DNA from: Thermothielavioides terrestris NRRL 8126
Lineage: Eukaryota; Ascomycota; Sordariomycetes; Sordariales; Chaetomiaceae
Direction: 5' to 3'
NCBI RefSeq assembly: GCF_000226115.1
Contig: NC_016460.1
Location: 62,001-126,000 of the forward strand
Length of the DNA stretch: 64,000 bases
Shown here: piece after piece, positions 39,552 to 50,757 of the stretch
Numbering within the stretch: the stretch's first letter is position 1
Layout of the letters: each line of letters opens with the position of its first letter
The notes under the pieces: model-generated
The model's input: the letters and a program-made list of their open reading frames with translations, nothing else
Told to the model about the DNA's origin: nothing
Databases searched by the model: none
Translations under genes and position numbers: made by a program

Positions 39552-41705
39552 ATGGCGCCCCACGGTCGCTTGCGGATGAGGGCAGCCTTAACATCAACTT
39601 TATTCGCCGCCACTGCCGCCGCCCAGCACGTGCTCCTCCCCTTCGTCCGGCACGGCGGCGTCGCCGCCGCCCCCGGGCTCTCTCCGCGCGCCGCGTCGGA
39701 GCAGGTCGGCCTCGTGTCGTCCGAATATGCGTTCCTCGCCGACGTGTCGGTCGGCACGCCGCCGCAGAACCTGTCGCTGGTCATCTCGCCCTCGGCCGGC
39801 GACACGTGGGTGCCCGACGCCAACACGGTCGAGTGCTCGCCCGAGTGGTACTACGCCCGCTACAGCCATGCTACCGACGTGCCCGCGTCGCGCTGCAACT
39901 GGGGCAGCTTCAACAAGACGCGCTCGTCGACCTACCTACCCGCGAACCGCCGCTACAGCACCTTCGGGGCAGAGTCCCTCGACGGCGCCTCCGCCGACGG
40001 CAGCAACTTCACCGACACGCTGGTCGTCGCCGGGATCGAGCTCGACGACTACCCCATGGGCCTGGTCGACTCCGCCACCCGCTGGCTGGGCGTGCTGGGC
40101 CTCGGGCGCAACCTGTCGAGCGGCTACTCGAGCTACAGTGGCGACGAGGCCGGCCAGTACGCCAACTTCATGGACCGCCTGGTCTCGTCCGGCAAGATCG
40201 CCACCCCAGCCTACAGTATCTGGCTCGACGACGCCCAGGGCACGTCCGGCGGCCTGCTGTTCGGCGCCGTCGACCAGGCGCGCTTCGACGGCGACCTGGT
40301 GCGCCTGCCAGCCGACGAGTCCTACCAGTTCTACGAGTCGTCCGTGGCCGCCTTCGGCGCGACCGTCACCGCCCTCAACGGCACCAGCGGCTCCGGCGTC
40401 GCCATGCCGCCCGTGCGGACCAACGATTTCCCCATCGACGTGGTCATAGGGCCGGCCGAGATCTTGTCGTACCTGCCCAACACGGTGGCCGACGCCGTCG
40501 CCTCCATGGCCGGCGCCACGTTCAACGAGACGATGGACCTCTACACGATCCCGTGCGACGCCGGCAAGACCAGCCCGGCCCAGTTCGTCCTGGAGCTCGG
40601 CGGCTCTGGCGGGCCGCAGCTGCGCTTCGAGACGGCCGACCTCGTCGTCCCGACCGCCGCCTTCTACAGCGTGGCCTACTCGCTGGGGAATGCCTCCAAT
40701 CTGTGTCTGTTCGGCATCCAGCAGCTCTCCTCGGGCGACAGCAGCAGCTCTTCCTATATCAGCTCGCCCGCCTTGTACAACCTGGGCAGCTCGCTGCTGC
40801 GGCGCACCTACGCCGTTTTCGACCTGGTCAACCTGGAGATCGCCGTCGCACCGGTTAGGTTCCCGTCCGGCTCAGGCGCGCCGTCGCCCACCGTCGTGGC
40901 GTTTGAGAGCTACGGCGCCACCGCCCCGTCCGCCACCGTCTTCTGCGCCAGCACCTATTGCCAGTCCGCGACCAACAGCGGTTCTGGCTCCGGGTCCGGG
41001 TCCGGCTCCAGCTCCGGGTCGCGGTCAGGCTCGAACAGCACCTCCGACGCGCTGGAGCACTGGCAGCAGGTCGCCATCGGCCTTGGCGTCTCGCTCGGCG
41101 TCCTGTTTCTAATTGCCGCCGTCGCTGGCGTGGTCATCTGCGTGCGCCTCCTCCGGGCCCGGACCAGCGCCGCCCAGGCCGGCGACCCAGAGGGGGCCCC
41201 GGATAGCGGCACGCCGGCGGCCGGGACAGCGGAGAGCAGTGCGGTGGCTGCGCAGGCCCGCAACGGCCCCGGGACGCCGGTCGCGCCGCCGCGGGGCGCC
41301 CTGCCGGTCATCCAGGAGAAGCAGGAGGATGGCGCGGCTGCGAACAGGCAGGCGCCAATTGAGGCCCCTCAGCTTCCGGCGGCGTCCGACCGCGGTTCGG
41401 CCATCATGTCTGAGCTGTCGGACGCGCAGCAGGGGCAGGCTGAGGGGCAAGCTGAGGGGCAGGCGCAAGCGGAAGTCGAGGCCACGGGCCCGGAGCCTGC
41501 CCCGGCGTCAGAGCCGGAGGCGGCGCCGGCAGCCCCCGGGTCACCAAAGGGCAAGGGGAAGGAAGTGGACCGTTCTGTTGGAACCGCTGCGCAGGCTCAG
41601 GAAGATGAAGCTATCACGATGCAGGCAATGCACATAACTGGGATCAATCGTGGTGTTGAAGATGTTGTGTTGTGGGAGAGAGGCTCTCCAGGAGCCCAGT
41701 CTTAG
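39552..41705 (+). CDS. Membrane-anchored pepsin-fold protein lacking both catalytic Asp
   Basis: An intronless frame of 717 residues. Signal peptide about 1-24; pepsin-like domain about 55-440; Ser/Gly linker (GSGSGSGS) about 476-495; one transmembrane helix about 510-532; cytosolic tail of about 185 residues rich in Ala, Glu, Gln and Pro. The fold is shown by FLADVSVGTPPQNLSLVI, DTWVPD, VLGLG and SSLLRRTYAVFDL. Where active aspartic proteases have DTG, this protein has S79-P80-S81, and at the second site (normally DSG/DTG before SYLP) it has G300-P301-A302. It should therefore be proteolytically dead and may be a receptor, scaffold or wall-binding protein. The start is chosen at the ATG directly before the signal peptide. 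Confidence 0.85.
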   Translation: MAPHGRLRMRAALTSTLFAATAAAQHVLLPFVRHGGVAAAPGLSPRAASEQVGLVSSEYAFLADVSVGTPPQNLSLVISPSAGDTWVPDANTVECSPEWYYARYSHATDVPASRCNWGSFNKTRSSTYLPANRRYSTFGAESLDGASADGSNFTDTLVVAGIELDDYPMGLVDSATRWLGVLGLGRNLSSGYSSYSGDEAGQYANFMDRLVSSGKIATPAYSIWLDDAQGTSGGLLFGAVDQARFDGDLVRLPADESYQFYESSVAAFGATVTALNGTSGSGVAMPPVRTNDFPIDVVIGPAEILSYLPNTVADAVASMAGATFNETMDLYTIPCDAGKTSPAQFVLELGGSGGPQLRFETADLVVPTAAFYSVAYSLGNASNLCLFGIQQLSSGDSSSSSYISSPALYNLGSSLLRRTYAVFDLVNLEIAVAPVRFPSGSGAPSPTVVAFESYGATAPSATVFCASTYCQSATNSGSGSGSGSGSSSGSRSGSNSTSDALEHWQQVAIGLGVSLGVLFLIAAVAGVVICVRLLRARTSAAQAGDPEGAPDSGTPAAGTAESSAVAAQARNGPGTPVAPPRGALPVIQEKQEDGAAANRQAPIEAPQLPAASDRGSAIMSELSDAQQGQAEGQAEGQAQAEVEATGPEPAPASEPEAAPAAPGSPKGKGKEVDRSVGTAAQAQEDEAITMQAMHITGINRGVEDVVLWERGSPGAQS

Positions 41706-42250
41706 GCGGCATTTGGGCATCAAGCTGGTGGATCCTAATCTCGGTGGGCCGGCCCGGAGCCCCGGGCCGGGCTGGTTCTGACACGTTCGACCGGGCAAAG
41801 CTGATCTGAGCAGACATCTCTGTTTACTAGTAGTAATCGTAAATGAGATACCCGTTTTCACGGGCTGGGCGTTGCTGTGCTATGTGCGGGCCTGGGACGT
41901 GAGACGCCGGACAGACCACGACGTCATCGCCACCCATTCTGATGCAGCCTCGAGGGTCCTGCGTCATGGCCGTCAATTTCAAGGTCTGCCCCAATCCGGC
42001 GTAGCCTTGCGCCGCACATTGTTCGAGCCGTTCGTGCGCCATCTTGTCGATCCCACCGTCACCGCCGCGTTGACGTCATGCCACCACACCCATCTCCCAT
42101 CCCTCACTTACATCACCACCCCTTCTTGCACCAGCCCCGTCGATTATCAAGGTAACAGACCAGCACACCCGCCGCATACCACCATCAGCCACCACCCTAT
42201 TCTCGCTTTCCTGAAGAAAGGAAAGAAAAAGAAAGTTAAGAAAACCAACA
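41706..42250. other. Intergenic, promoter of small membrane protein
   Basis: A CT-rich 5' leader ends in an A-rich stretch at the ATG (42251). No gene is seen. Confidence 0.45.
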
Positions 42251-42726
42251 ATGGCCGTCACGACCGTCCTGACCGACCTCGCGCACTCGCTCGGCGAGCT
42301 GCTGTCCTCGGTGTTCGGCACCGCCTACGCGCTGGTGCACTCCTTCGTCGCCGACCTGTTCGGCTTGCTCGCCGGCTTCTTCGCCTTGGCCAACGACCTC
42401 GTCCGCGGCGTGGTCGATCTGGTCGGCGGGGTGGGCCGGTTTGTCACTGGTGAGACCGCACCCCCCTCCCCTCCCCGTCCCCTTTTTTCTTTTCGGAAGT
42501 CATTACATAGCGTCGTTTTCCTTTTTTTTTTTTTTCTTCTTCCATCCTTGATTATGTGATTAGCGAACACTGACGCGCCGCGGCAGGCAACGTCGTCGTG
42601 CTGGGCGTCATCGCCGCGGCCGGCTACTACGCATACGCGCGCTTCGTCCAGCAGCCGCAGCAGCAGCAGGGGCGCGAGCCGGTGGGCGCGAGCGGCGCCG
42701 GGGCTGGAAAGAAGAAGGCGAACTGA
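42251..42726 (+). CDS. Small conserved fungal membrane protein
   Basis: Two exons, 42251-42449 and 42587-42726, give 112 residues. Exon 1 encodes a nearly continuous amphipathic to hydrophobic stretch built on regularly spaced Phe, Leu and Val (LLSSVFGTAYALVHSFVADL). Exon 2 starts with a clear helix (VVVLGVIAAAGYYAYARF) and ends in a Gln-rich, basic tail (GAGKKKAN). I have seen this layout as a conserved uncharacterised family in filamentous fungi. There is no signal peptide cleavage site, so it is probably an integral or peripheral membrane protein. The 137-base intron is long for this window and has a T-rich tract. Function unknown. Confidence 0.72.
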
Positions 42727-43127
42727 GTTCGCTCGGAACCACATGGACACGACACGGCACGGATGGGTGGGCGCCCGGATGGGTACATGGCGTTGGGAGG
42801 GAAGGGTTGGAGCACTTGCGTTCGAGTTTTCACCAGCACACCGCGTACTGCCATCTGCGGATCGGAACTGTCATTGATCTAAATACTGAACGGGGAGTAT
42901 CAACGCACCAACGCCCGCCATGCCATATCCGTAAACACCTTGCCCAACCCAGCATATGTAGCGCAACCGAGCAGATTGTCTTCGTACATCAAGCAAGCAG
43001 AGAGCAACCAAGACACAGATCTAAACTCCTCCCAGCGCCGCTCGTGCCTCTATCCTAGCGGCAAGCATTCTAGATGCAATTATATGTGTCGTGTCGGGTA
43101 TTCCAAAGAAAAAAAAAAAAATGCTCA
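42727..43127. other. Intergenic between converging genes
   Basis: The shared 3' flank of the small membrane protein and the leftward calpain gene, with an A-rich tract near 43110-43122. No gene is seen. Confidence 0.45.
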
Positions 43128-46100
43128 TCAAGACTCGCGCTGCGACTCGAGCGCGGTCTCGTACTCCTCGTCGCCCTTACCCTTTTGCACGATGACCGGG
43201 TACGGCGCCAGCCCGTCGCCGGCCTTGTCCTTATCTGTCTCCCGGTCGGTCTCGCCGCCGCTGCTCTTGCCGCCCTCCTTCTTCTTGCCCTTCCTGGCGC
43301 CCCCGGCCGCCTTCTTCTTCTTGTCGACCTCGCTGTCGCCCTCGTACGCCTCGGCGTCGGCGTCGGCGGCGGCGGGCTCGTCGTCCTTCTTCTCGACGCG
43401 CGCGGTCCGCGCGCCGCCGGCGTTGGCCTGCGCGTTGTCGAGGTCGACGCCGCCCTTCTCGCCCATGCCGCCCTCCAGGAGCTCGCCGCCCTCCATGACG
43501 ACGCGCAGCTCGAGGCCCTCGTCCTTGGAGTAGACGCGCAGCCCGACCACGCAGATGGCGTTCCACGGGTCCGGCTCGTTCTCGTCCTCGGTGTCGTCGC
43601 GGTACTTGCTCGCCGCCGCCGTGTTGGACGCCGCCGACGCCGCCATGCGCGGCTTGCGCGAGAAGTCGTCGCTGCTGTACAGCTCCTCCCAGTCCTCGAT
43701 CGGCGACGCGCTCGACTCGCCGTCCGACGTGACGTACATGTTCGGCGGTTTCTTCGCCGGCGGCGGTGGCGAAGGCGACGACTTGGCGGGCGGCGGCGGC
43801 GGCGGGCCGGACACCTTGGCGGCGTCGGCGGGCGGCACCGGCACCTTGTCCTTGCCGTCGGACGGGGCCGTGGCTGACGAGCCGCTCTTGGGCGTGGGGC
43901 TGGGGCTGCCGGAGGACTCGGAGCCGGCCGAGGACGCGTCCGCGGTCTTCTCCGCCGGCTTGTCCTCAGTCTTGTCCTCAGTCTTGTCTTCAGTCTTGTC
44001 TTCAGTCTTGCCCTCAGTCTTTTCCTCAGTCTTGTCCTCAGTCTTGCCCTCGGACTTGGACTTGGCCTCGGCCTTTTCGGGGTCCTCGGCGGCAGCGTCC
44101 TTCGACCCGTCCTTGTCGGCCGGCTTCTCAGCCTGCCCGTCGTTTCCGGCCAGCTGCTCGACCTTCTCCATCGTGGGTGTCTCGGCTGGCGTGGGGATCG
44201 GCGTGGCGTCGGGCGACGAGTCGTCAGCGTCGGCGTCCTTGTCGGCGTCCTTGTCGGCGTCCTTGTCGGCGTCCTTGTCGGCGTCCTTGTCGGCGTCCTT
44301 GCTGGCGTCCTTGTCGGCGTCCTGCGGGGGCTCTTCCTTGGACTGCGCCTCGGCCGGGGCTTGCTCGCTCTTGGCCTCGTCGGCGTCATTATTCTTCTCT
44401 TCGGCCGGCTTCTCGGCTTGCCCGTCATCGCCCTTCGGCGTCGCCTCAGATGGTTTGCTGTCCTCCGGCTTGCTGTCCGCCGGCTTGCTGTCCGCCGGCT
44501 TGCTGTCTGTTGGCTTGTCGGCCGGCTTGTCGGCCGGCATCTCGATCGGCTCGGTCTGCACGCCCTGGTCCTTGGGCTTGAGCCCCTCGGCCTGGCGGCG
44601 CTTCTCCTCGCGGGCGGCCTGCTTGGCCTCGAGCTTCTGGTTGTTCTTGCGGCCCTGCTTCTTGGTGATCTGGCGGTTGAGGTGGCGCTTCTCCCACAGG
44701 CGGTGGCGCTCGGCGACGCGGGCCTCGCTGGCCTTCTTCTGGTCGGCCCGCTTGCGCGCCTTCTTGACGGCCTCGAGGTGGGCGGCGGCCTTGCTGTGGG
44801 CGAGGTCGTAGGCGTAGCCGACCTGGGCGAGCTTCTCGTTCTCGGTGCGCTTCTTGCACTCGCGCTTGACGACCTCCTCGACGCTGGGCGCGTCCGGGTT
44901 GCGCTCGCCGGCGACGCTGATGAAGACGCTGTAGGTGCCGGGCAGCATGCTGGGCAGCTCGATGGAGACGGAGCGGTCCATCAGGTAGTTGCCGTGGCTG
45001 CGCACGATGTAGTCCTCCGGGTCCGGGCGGTCCTGCTCGTGCAGGCGGAACTGCAGGCGGAACGAGTACTGGCCGTGCAGGCCCTTGAAGTAGCGGTTGT
45101 CGAGCTGGCTCAGCACGAGCACGAGGGGGGTCTCGCGGGTCAGCTTGATGTGGAATTTCTCGTGGTACTGCGGCTTCCAGGGCACGTCGACGCCGATCCA
45201 GCGCTGGCAGCAGCGCCAGTCCGGGTCGCGGAAGAGGCGGGTGCGGTCGAAGTGCTGGTACTTGCGCAGCAGGTCCTCGTACGAGATCCAGAAGACCGAG
45301 TCGCTGCCGAACTGGTGGCCGAGCTCCTCCTGCACCTCGGTGGTCCACTCCTTGGACCCGTCGGACCAGGCGCCCTCCCAGATGCCCTTCTTGGTCTTGC
45401 CCCAGGGGTTGCGCAGCTTGACGAGGCGGGTGCCGTTGCGCAGCGTGCGCGCCTCCATGACGACGTAGGCGTGGCCCTCCTCGATGCCGTCGCGGTCGCC
45501 GTAGCCGCCATCGAGCAGGCCGGTGCTGCAGCCGAACAGGAACTCCTCGTTCACCTTGCTCAGCTCGTTTTCCCAGAAGCCGTCGAGGTCAAGGATGTCG
45601 GAGGCGAGCAGCTCCGTGGTGACGCCGCCCGAGAGGTCCTCGAGGCCCTCGCCGATCCAGCCGCCGGCCAGCGAGGCGTAGTCGCCGTGGGCCTTGGCGT
45701 AGGCCTTCTCGATGAGCGGCACCCAGGTCTCGTTCTGGTCCTTGCACTGGGCGAAGAAGAGCGCCTTGGAGCCGGTCTGGTAGGTCTGGCGGTAGACGCG
45801 CTCGACGTCCTCGCGGTCGATCTGCTGCAGCAGGTCGCGCTGCATGCTGGGCGAGTCCCAGCAGGGCGACTTGAGGTACAGCTTGTCGTCGATGATGGAG
45901 TAGATCCACTCGCCGTCGCGGTAGAAGACGAAGCCGTAGATGCCGATGCGGGTGTCGTACTCGACGCAGATGCGCCGGATGCCGTCCTTGACGTTGGCGA
46001 GGCCGGACAGGCTGGCCATCAGCCAGCAGTCGCCGAGGCTGCCCTGCTTGACGTCGGAGCCGCTGACGTTGGCCATGAAGGTCGGCTTCTCGAAGATCTC

Positions 46101-46651
46101 GTGGACGCGCTTGACCGCTTTGGGCACGATTGCGCTCGGGTTCATCATGGTCGACATGCTCAGGTCGAACTTGGTGCGGCCGAGGCTGTTGAGGCAGTGG
46201 CCCTTGCCCATCTTGAGGTCCCAGTCCTGGCATGGTTGGTTAGCAGCCGTGGAAGTATAAACCCGCTGGGAGGGGTGTGGGCGGCACGTACAATGTCCCA
46301 GCCCGGGTCGCGGTACCGCGTGTTCACGCGGCGGCACTCCTGGATGATCTTTCGGACCTTGCGGCGGCACTCCTCGGCGGCGCGCTCGTAGCCGGCGCTC
46401 AGCAGCTCGTTGGAGCGGTCCGAGATGGTCGGCGGCAGCACGGGGTCGAAGGGCAGCACGGCGAGGGCCTTGGCGAACCGCTTGTTGCTGAAGCGCTTCC
46501 AGATGCGGTTGATGGTCTGCTGCGGCGGCAGCTTTCGCTTCTTCTTCTTCTTGTTGGCATCGTTCGTCGTGGTGGTCGCGGGCGCGACGCTCTTGGGCTT
46601 GGTGTAGGGATAGTCGTCTTCCGAGTCTGACGACGACGAGTAGCCGTGCAT
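43128..46651 (-). CDS. Calpain-family cysteine protease with long repetitive tail
   Basis: Exon 1 (46651-46292) and exon 2 (46226-43128), with a 65-base intron, give 1152 residues. The triad is present: Cys187 in QGSLGDCWLMASL, His in EEGHAYVV and Asn in KLRNPWG. A C2-like domain III follows (KPQYHEKFHIKL to SIELPSMLPGTYSV). The next ~130 residues are a highly charged, predicted coiled coil. The last ~450 residues are low complexity: TDSKPADSK repeats, (DADK)n and (KTED)n runs, then a Pro-rich patch. There is no EF-hand domain and no MIT domain, so this is not the pH-signalling PalB/Rim13 calpain. It should be a cytosolic, calcium-dependent regulatory protease. The physiological substrate is unknown. 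Confidence 0.9.
43960..44520 (-). repeat. Coding minisatellites in the calpain tail
   Basis: At 43960-44055 a 12-base unit encodes KTED/KTEG/KTEE. At 44220-44320 a 12-base unit encodes DADK. At 44455-44520 a 15-base unit encodes DSKPA-type repeats. All keep the reading frame. Confidence 0.85.
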
Positions 46652-49009
46652 GGTGGGCAGCGGCGGGGGCTCCGGCAGAGGCACTCGGTGCCAAACGAGG
46701 GTGCAAGTCCGGGGAGAGGGGCGGTGAGGGATGCCCAGCGACCGTCGGGGGAACTCTGGGGTGAGAGAACGGAGCGAGCGGCTCAGAGGTGTCGGTGAAC
46801 GGAAAAGAAAAGCAGACAGGCAGAGCCGAGCCCGGGTCTCGGAGCACAGGCTATTTATTCTGCGGACAGCGTGAGCAAAGCGGTGCCTGGGCTCGCCCCG
46901 ACAAAGAAAGGCGACAAAGATCGGGGCCTCAGACGGGGAGCGGTCCGCCGGGGCTCGCCCTGCACCCGAGATCGGGGTTTGAGCGGTGGCGGAAACCTGG
47001 GGTTCCAGAAATGATCGGCTGCTCCTGTGCCTGACCGGAGAGACGGTGCTGCGAGGGACGGGGCGGGCTGGGACGAAACGCAGGAACCGGGTGGCGGCAC
47101 TCACAGTGTAAAGAGCACGGACGGATCGGGTCAGTGCTGGCGTCGGTTTCGGTGATCGGTGATCGGTGATCGGTGTCGGTGTCGGTGACGGCGGCGGGGA
47201 GGGGAGGGACTGAGGTGGTTCGGACGAAAAGGCGGTGGTGCTGATTCCCACGAGGCCGGGCTGGCTGCTGCGAACACTTTTATACGACCGCCACCCGGAT
47301 AGGCTCCCTACCTACCGCTTGCACGCATACACATACATGGTTGTAAGCCAGCAGCAGCCAGCCAAGCAGGCAGCCTCGCCCTAACTAGCTGAAGCCGGAT
47401 AGGCGCAGCTGCGGCACCCCCGTCTAGGACGTCGAGGGCCCGGCCAAGGCGGAAGCGCATGCGAACCGCTCAGGTTGCAGGCCCGGTGTGACCCCGCGCA
47501 GCCCGCACCAGAGCCGCCCAGCCACAGCACCTTTCCATGTCGTGCTCTTGTCGCCAAGCGCCTCTCGCTCCCGCCCATCGTGGCGATGCAGCCGTTTCGA
47601 ATACTCGGTCGATTATGGAGACTCGTGGGAGTTGCACTGTCCGCGACAGGCAGCACCCATGTCGGTCAGCCAAAATCGGTGGGGCGCGCCAGGGTCCAGT
47701 CGTCCGCTGCCGGCGGCTGCAACGTGGAAAGAACAGAACCAAGACGGAACAGACACCCATGGACGCATCGAGTGCGGCAATCGAACTCAGCAAGCGACTT
47801 CCAATCAAGCAGAGCGAGGCGGCGAACGCTTCAATGCCGCAGAAGCCACAGGAGGCCACAGGAGGCCCACAGGCACCAGTCGACGCCCCCGAAGCCCCAC
47901 AGCCCCACCCACAGCAGCACACCGGAATGCAGCCCCACCCTCCCACCGGCACCTTGCGGCCTGCTTGAGGCACGCCCGTCTCCCTCCCAACACCAGCCAT
48001 TGCTGACTCGATCGCGTTTTGCTAATCGTTCCGTGCTTCATCTCATGCGCATTTACTCTCACGCGGTGCCGGCAAAGGGTGGCCGAGCACCTGGGCAGGC
48101 CGCCTGCGATCCTGTAGTCATTCAACCGCACATGAACACGCACACGCGAACAGCACATTTCCTTCTCGCACACCAACTTTCCTGCTAACTGCATATATTC
48201 ACTGCGTGAGAAGTGCGCGCACCGGACCGCCCGAGATATTAGTCGTCGGCTGCCGGTCGCGAGGCAACCCTCCGAAGGGCCCCTCCCCGTCGCCTCCATC
48301 AGCTTTCTCGCACCGCTACGGCCAGCCAGCGGGTCCCGGCGCGGCAGTGAATATCAGGGCTGCCATCCATTGGCTCCGGCCACGGTGCTCGACCCGCCCA
48401 TCCCGTCCAAGTGCAGGGTGGCGAACCGCCGCCGCTCCCCGAAGCCCACTTTACCTAGTGAACCGGTTTCCGGCGTTCGAGTGGTTCGTGGATTGGGTCA
48501 TTGGCGATGCGTGAAGGGTCTGGTCATGGCGATCAGGGTCCCGGGCTTCTGCAGTGCTGCGACGTCGGCTGTGGGGTAAATGGGGTTTGGGGTTCGTCGT
48601 CTTGCTGCTCTTCTCCCCCGTGGCCCATTCGGCCCCGGCTCTCTGCAGCCGGCCTCACGCGCGAAACCGGCGCCCGGCGGCGTTTTGCCGTGTTTTATTT
48701 CTTGACCTACCGCCCGACAGAAGTTGTCTCGTTCAGAAGCATCAGGTTGTGCTCGAGTCGGGTGCAACCCTACGGGCGCAGAACACAAGATCGGACACAC
48801 AGGCTGCAGTGCGACGGATCATCCAACGCCAGACCGGGGCCTGCGGAACCCACAAGGTGACCCAGCCGCGGCAGCAATGGCTTCCGGTCCGCCGTTCATA
48901 GACGAGTCGATTAGGCGGGGCACCTCTCACAACACCGATGGGCAATGGACGATCACCACTCGTGCTGCAGCTTCGCGAAGACTACCTCAGCAGGCGTCCA
49001 CGCGTCGAA
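46652..49009. other. 2.4-kb gene-free interval
   Basis: Holds the calpain promoter and 5' leader (46652 to about 47300). At 47145-47192 is a GATCGGT/GTCGGT minisatellite. From about 47300 to 49009 several frames on both strands run for 100-240 codons, but none shows a recognised domain or consistent codon bias. Confidence 0.5.
47145..47192 (+). repeat. GATCGGT/GTCGGT minisatellite
   Basis: Three or more GGTGATC units grade into GTCGGT units upstream of the calpain gene. Confidence 0.8.
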
Positions 49010-50757
49010 CTACGTGCTGGCGGATCCAGTCTCTACGGCTGCCGGCCTGTCCTTGTCCGCTGCTCCCGCCCCGCCTTCCCGCAGCCCGTACTCCGTCTCC
49101 AGCTCGGTCGACAGCGGCAGGTGGTCCTCGATGGCCACGGCAAACACCCCTAGGATGCTGAGCGCCACGCCCCACCACCAGACAGCCTTCAAACCCGCCA
49201 CGTACACCTGCACCACCTCGCTCCACATGGCAAAGTTCACGGTCGGGGCCAGGCCGTGCGCCTGGCTGGCCCAGCGCGTAGGCGCCGCCGCCGGCCAGCT
49301 GGCTCCGCAGGTCGGCAGCCGAGACGGCCGGCACGCTGTCGTCGACCACGCCATTGAAGATGATGGACGGGATCGACACGCCCCATACGAAGCCGAAGGT
49401 CTTGATGAAGGAGAACACGGCCGTCGCGGCGGCCACGTCGGACTGCGGGAGGCCGGCGAGGATGGCCGGGAGCACTGTGGAGATGGTGGGGCCCAGCCCG
49501 ATGACCGTGACCAGCTCGTACCAGGCCCACGCGACCTTGGGCGTGTCCGGGCCGAGGAGCGTGAACAGGCCGAAGCCGACGGCGCTCAGGGCGAACGCGG
49601 CCACGTGGATCGGGCGGTAGACGCCGAGGTGGCTCATGAGGACGCCTCCGACGGCGGCGGCGAACAGCGTGCCGATGGCGAACGGCAGGAAGTAGACGCC
49701 CGAGTCCATCACGGTGGTGCCGAGGACGGCCTGGAAGTAGACGGGCAGGAAGTAGCCCGCCGTCTGCATCAGCACCGACGACAGGAACATCAGCACGTAG
49801 CCGCCCGCCGACGTGCGGTTGCCGAACAGGCGCGAGGGCACCCCCGGGTTGCGAGCGATGAAGTGCTCGTACAGGTGGAAGCACAGCCAGCCCACAGCGC
49901 CGAGCACGATCGGCAGGCCACGCGGAACGACGACCACGGGTGTACGACGCCGCCGGTTACTAGGCCGATGAGCGCCGCGATGATACTCGGGATGAAGATG
50001 AGATTGCCGACAACGTCGAGCGACGCGATACTAGAGGCCAGGTCGCCGCTATGGACGTGCATAAACAGCTCGATGTCGCGAAGGCGATACCACAGATGTG
50101 ATGGCTACGTTTGCGTCAGCACCAGGTGCCAGGGCATCCAACCGGCTTGGGGGACACTCACTTGAGGTAGAAGATCCACCGCCAGCTGTGCTCGCCAAGG
50201 ACGCCGCCGAGGACCGGCCCCAGCGCAGCGGCCACGCCGGCCCACTAGTTGATGATCCCAAGCCACTTGCCGCGGTCCCGCAGCAGCACCAGGTCGCAGG
50301 CGATAATATCGATAAGCAAGTAGATGCCGCCCGCGCCGATGCCCTGGATGGACCGCCCCGCAATGAACATGGCCGGGTTCGCCGCGCCGCCGGCGATGCC
50401 GCTGCCGAGGGTGAAGAGCGCGACGCACACGACCGTCGGCACCTTGCGGCCAAGGATGTCGGCCAGCTGCCCGACCAGCGGCTGCACCGCCGTCGCCGCG
50501 AACACGAAGCAGTTGGCGATCCACACGTACACGGCCGAGCCGTCGAGCTTGGCCGTGATGGTCGGCAGCGCCGTGAACAGGATCATGGCGTCGAGGGACG
50601 TGATGAAGGCGAGCAGGCTGAGCGCCACGATGACCATCCAGAACCGCGCGGGCCGCCGCTTCGGCCGGGCGGCGTCCGCAGGCGCCGCCGCGCTTGTTGA
50701 CGATGTGCCCGCCGCCGCGGGCTTTTCGGACTCGGCCGGTGCGTCGGTGCCGGGCAT
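49010..50757 (-). pseudogene. MFS drug-efflux-type transporter, multiply broken
   Basis: From an ATG at 50757 the frame gives an MFS N-terminal half (RFWMVIVALSLLAFITSLDAM; ADILGRKVPT; GIGAGGIYLL), with the look of 14-helix DHA2/efflux transporters. At least three lesions follow. An in-frame TAG at 50245-50247 falls between LGIIN and WAGVAAALGP. A frameshift lies near 49920-49925, between HPWSSFRV and LPIVLGAVG. A 4-base tandem duplication (CTGGCTGG, 49262-49269) shifts the frame before GLAPTVNFAMWSEVV. A region around 50060-50160 that should encode NLP-type helices is also degenerate. Splicing cannot explain all three, so this is a dead gene. The intact ancestor would have been a plasma-membrane proton antiporter. 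Confidence 0.8.

Noticed and set aside
43955..44320. CRISPR-like regular repeats
   Set aside because: The repeats are contiguous, in frame and encode a protein tail; there are no unique spacers and the genome is eukaryotic.
44361..46391. 676-codon plus-strand frame opposite the calpain gene
   Set aside because: The composition (Leu/Val/Ala-rich with no domain) is that of a reverse-strand shadow of calpain exon 2.
43128..46651. PalB/Rim13 pH-signalling calpain
   Set aside because: No MIT domain at the N-terminus, and the tail is a low-complexity repeat region.
46800..49009. Possible genes from 100-240-codon frames
   Set aside because: Frames overlap on both strands, none has a domain, and codon use is not consistent.
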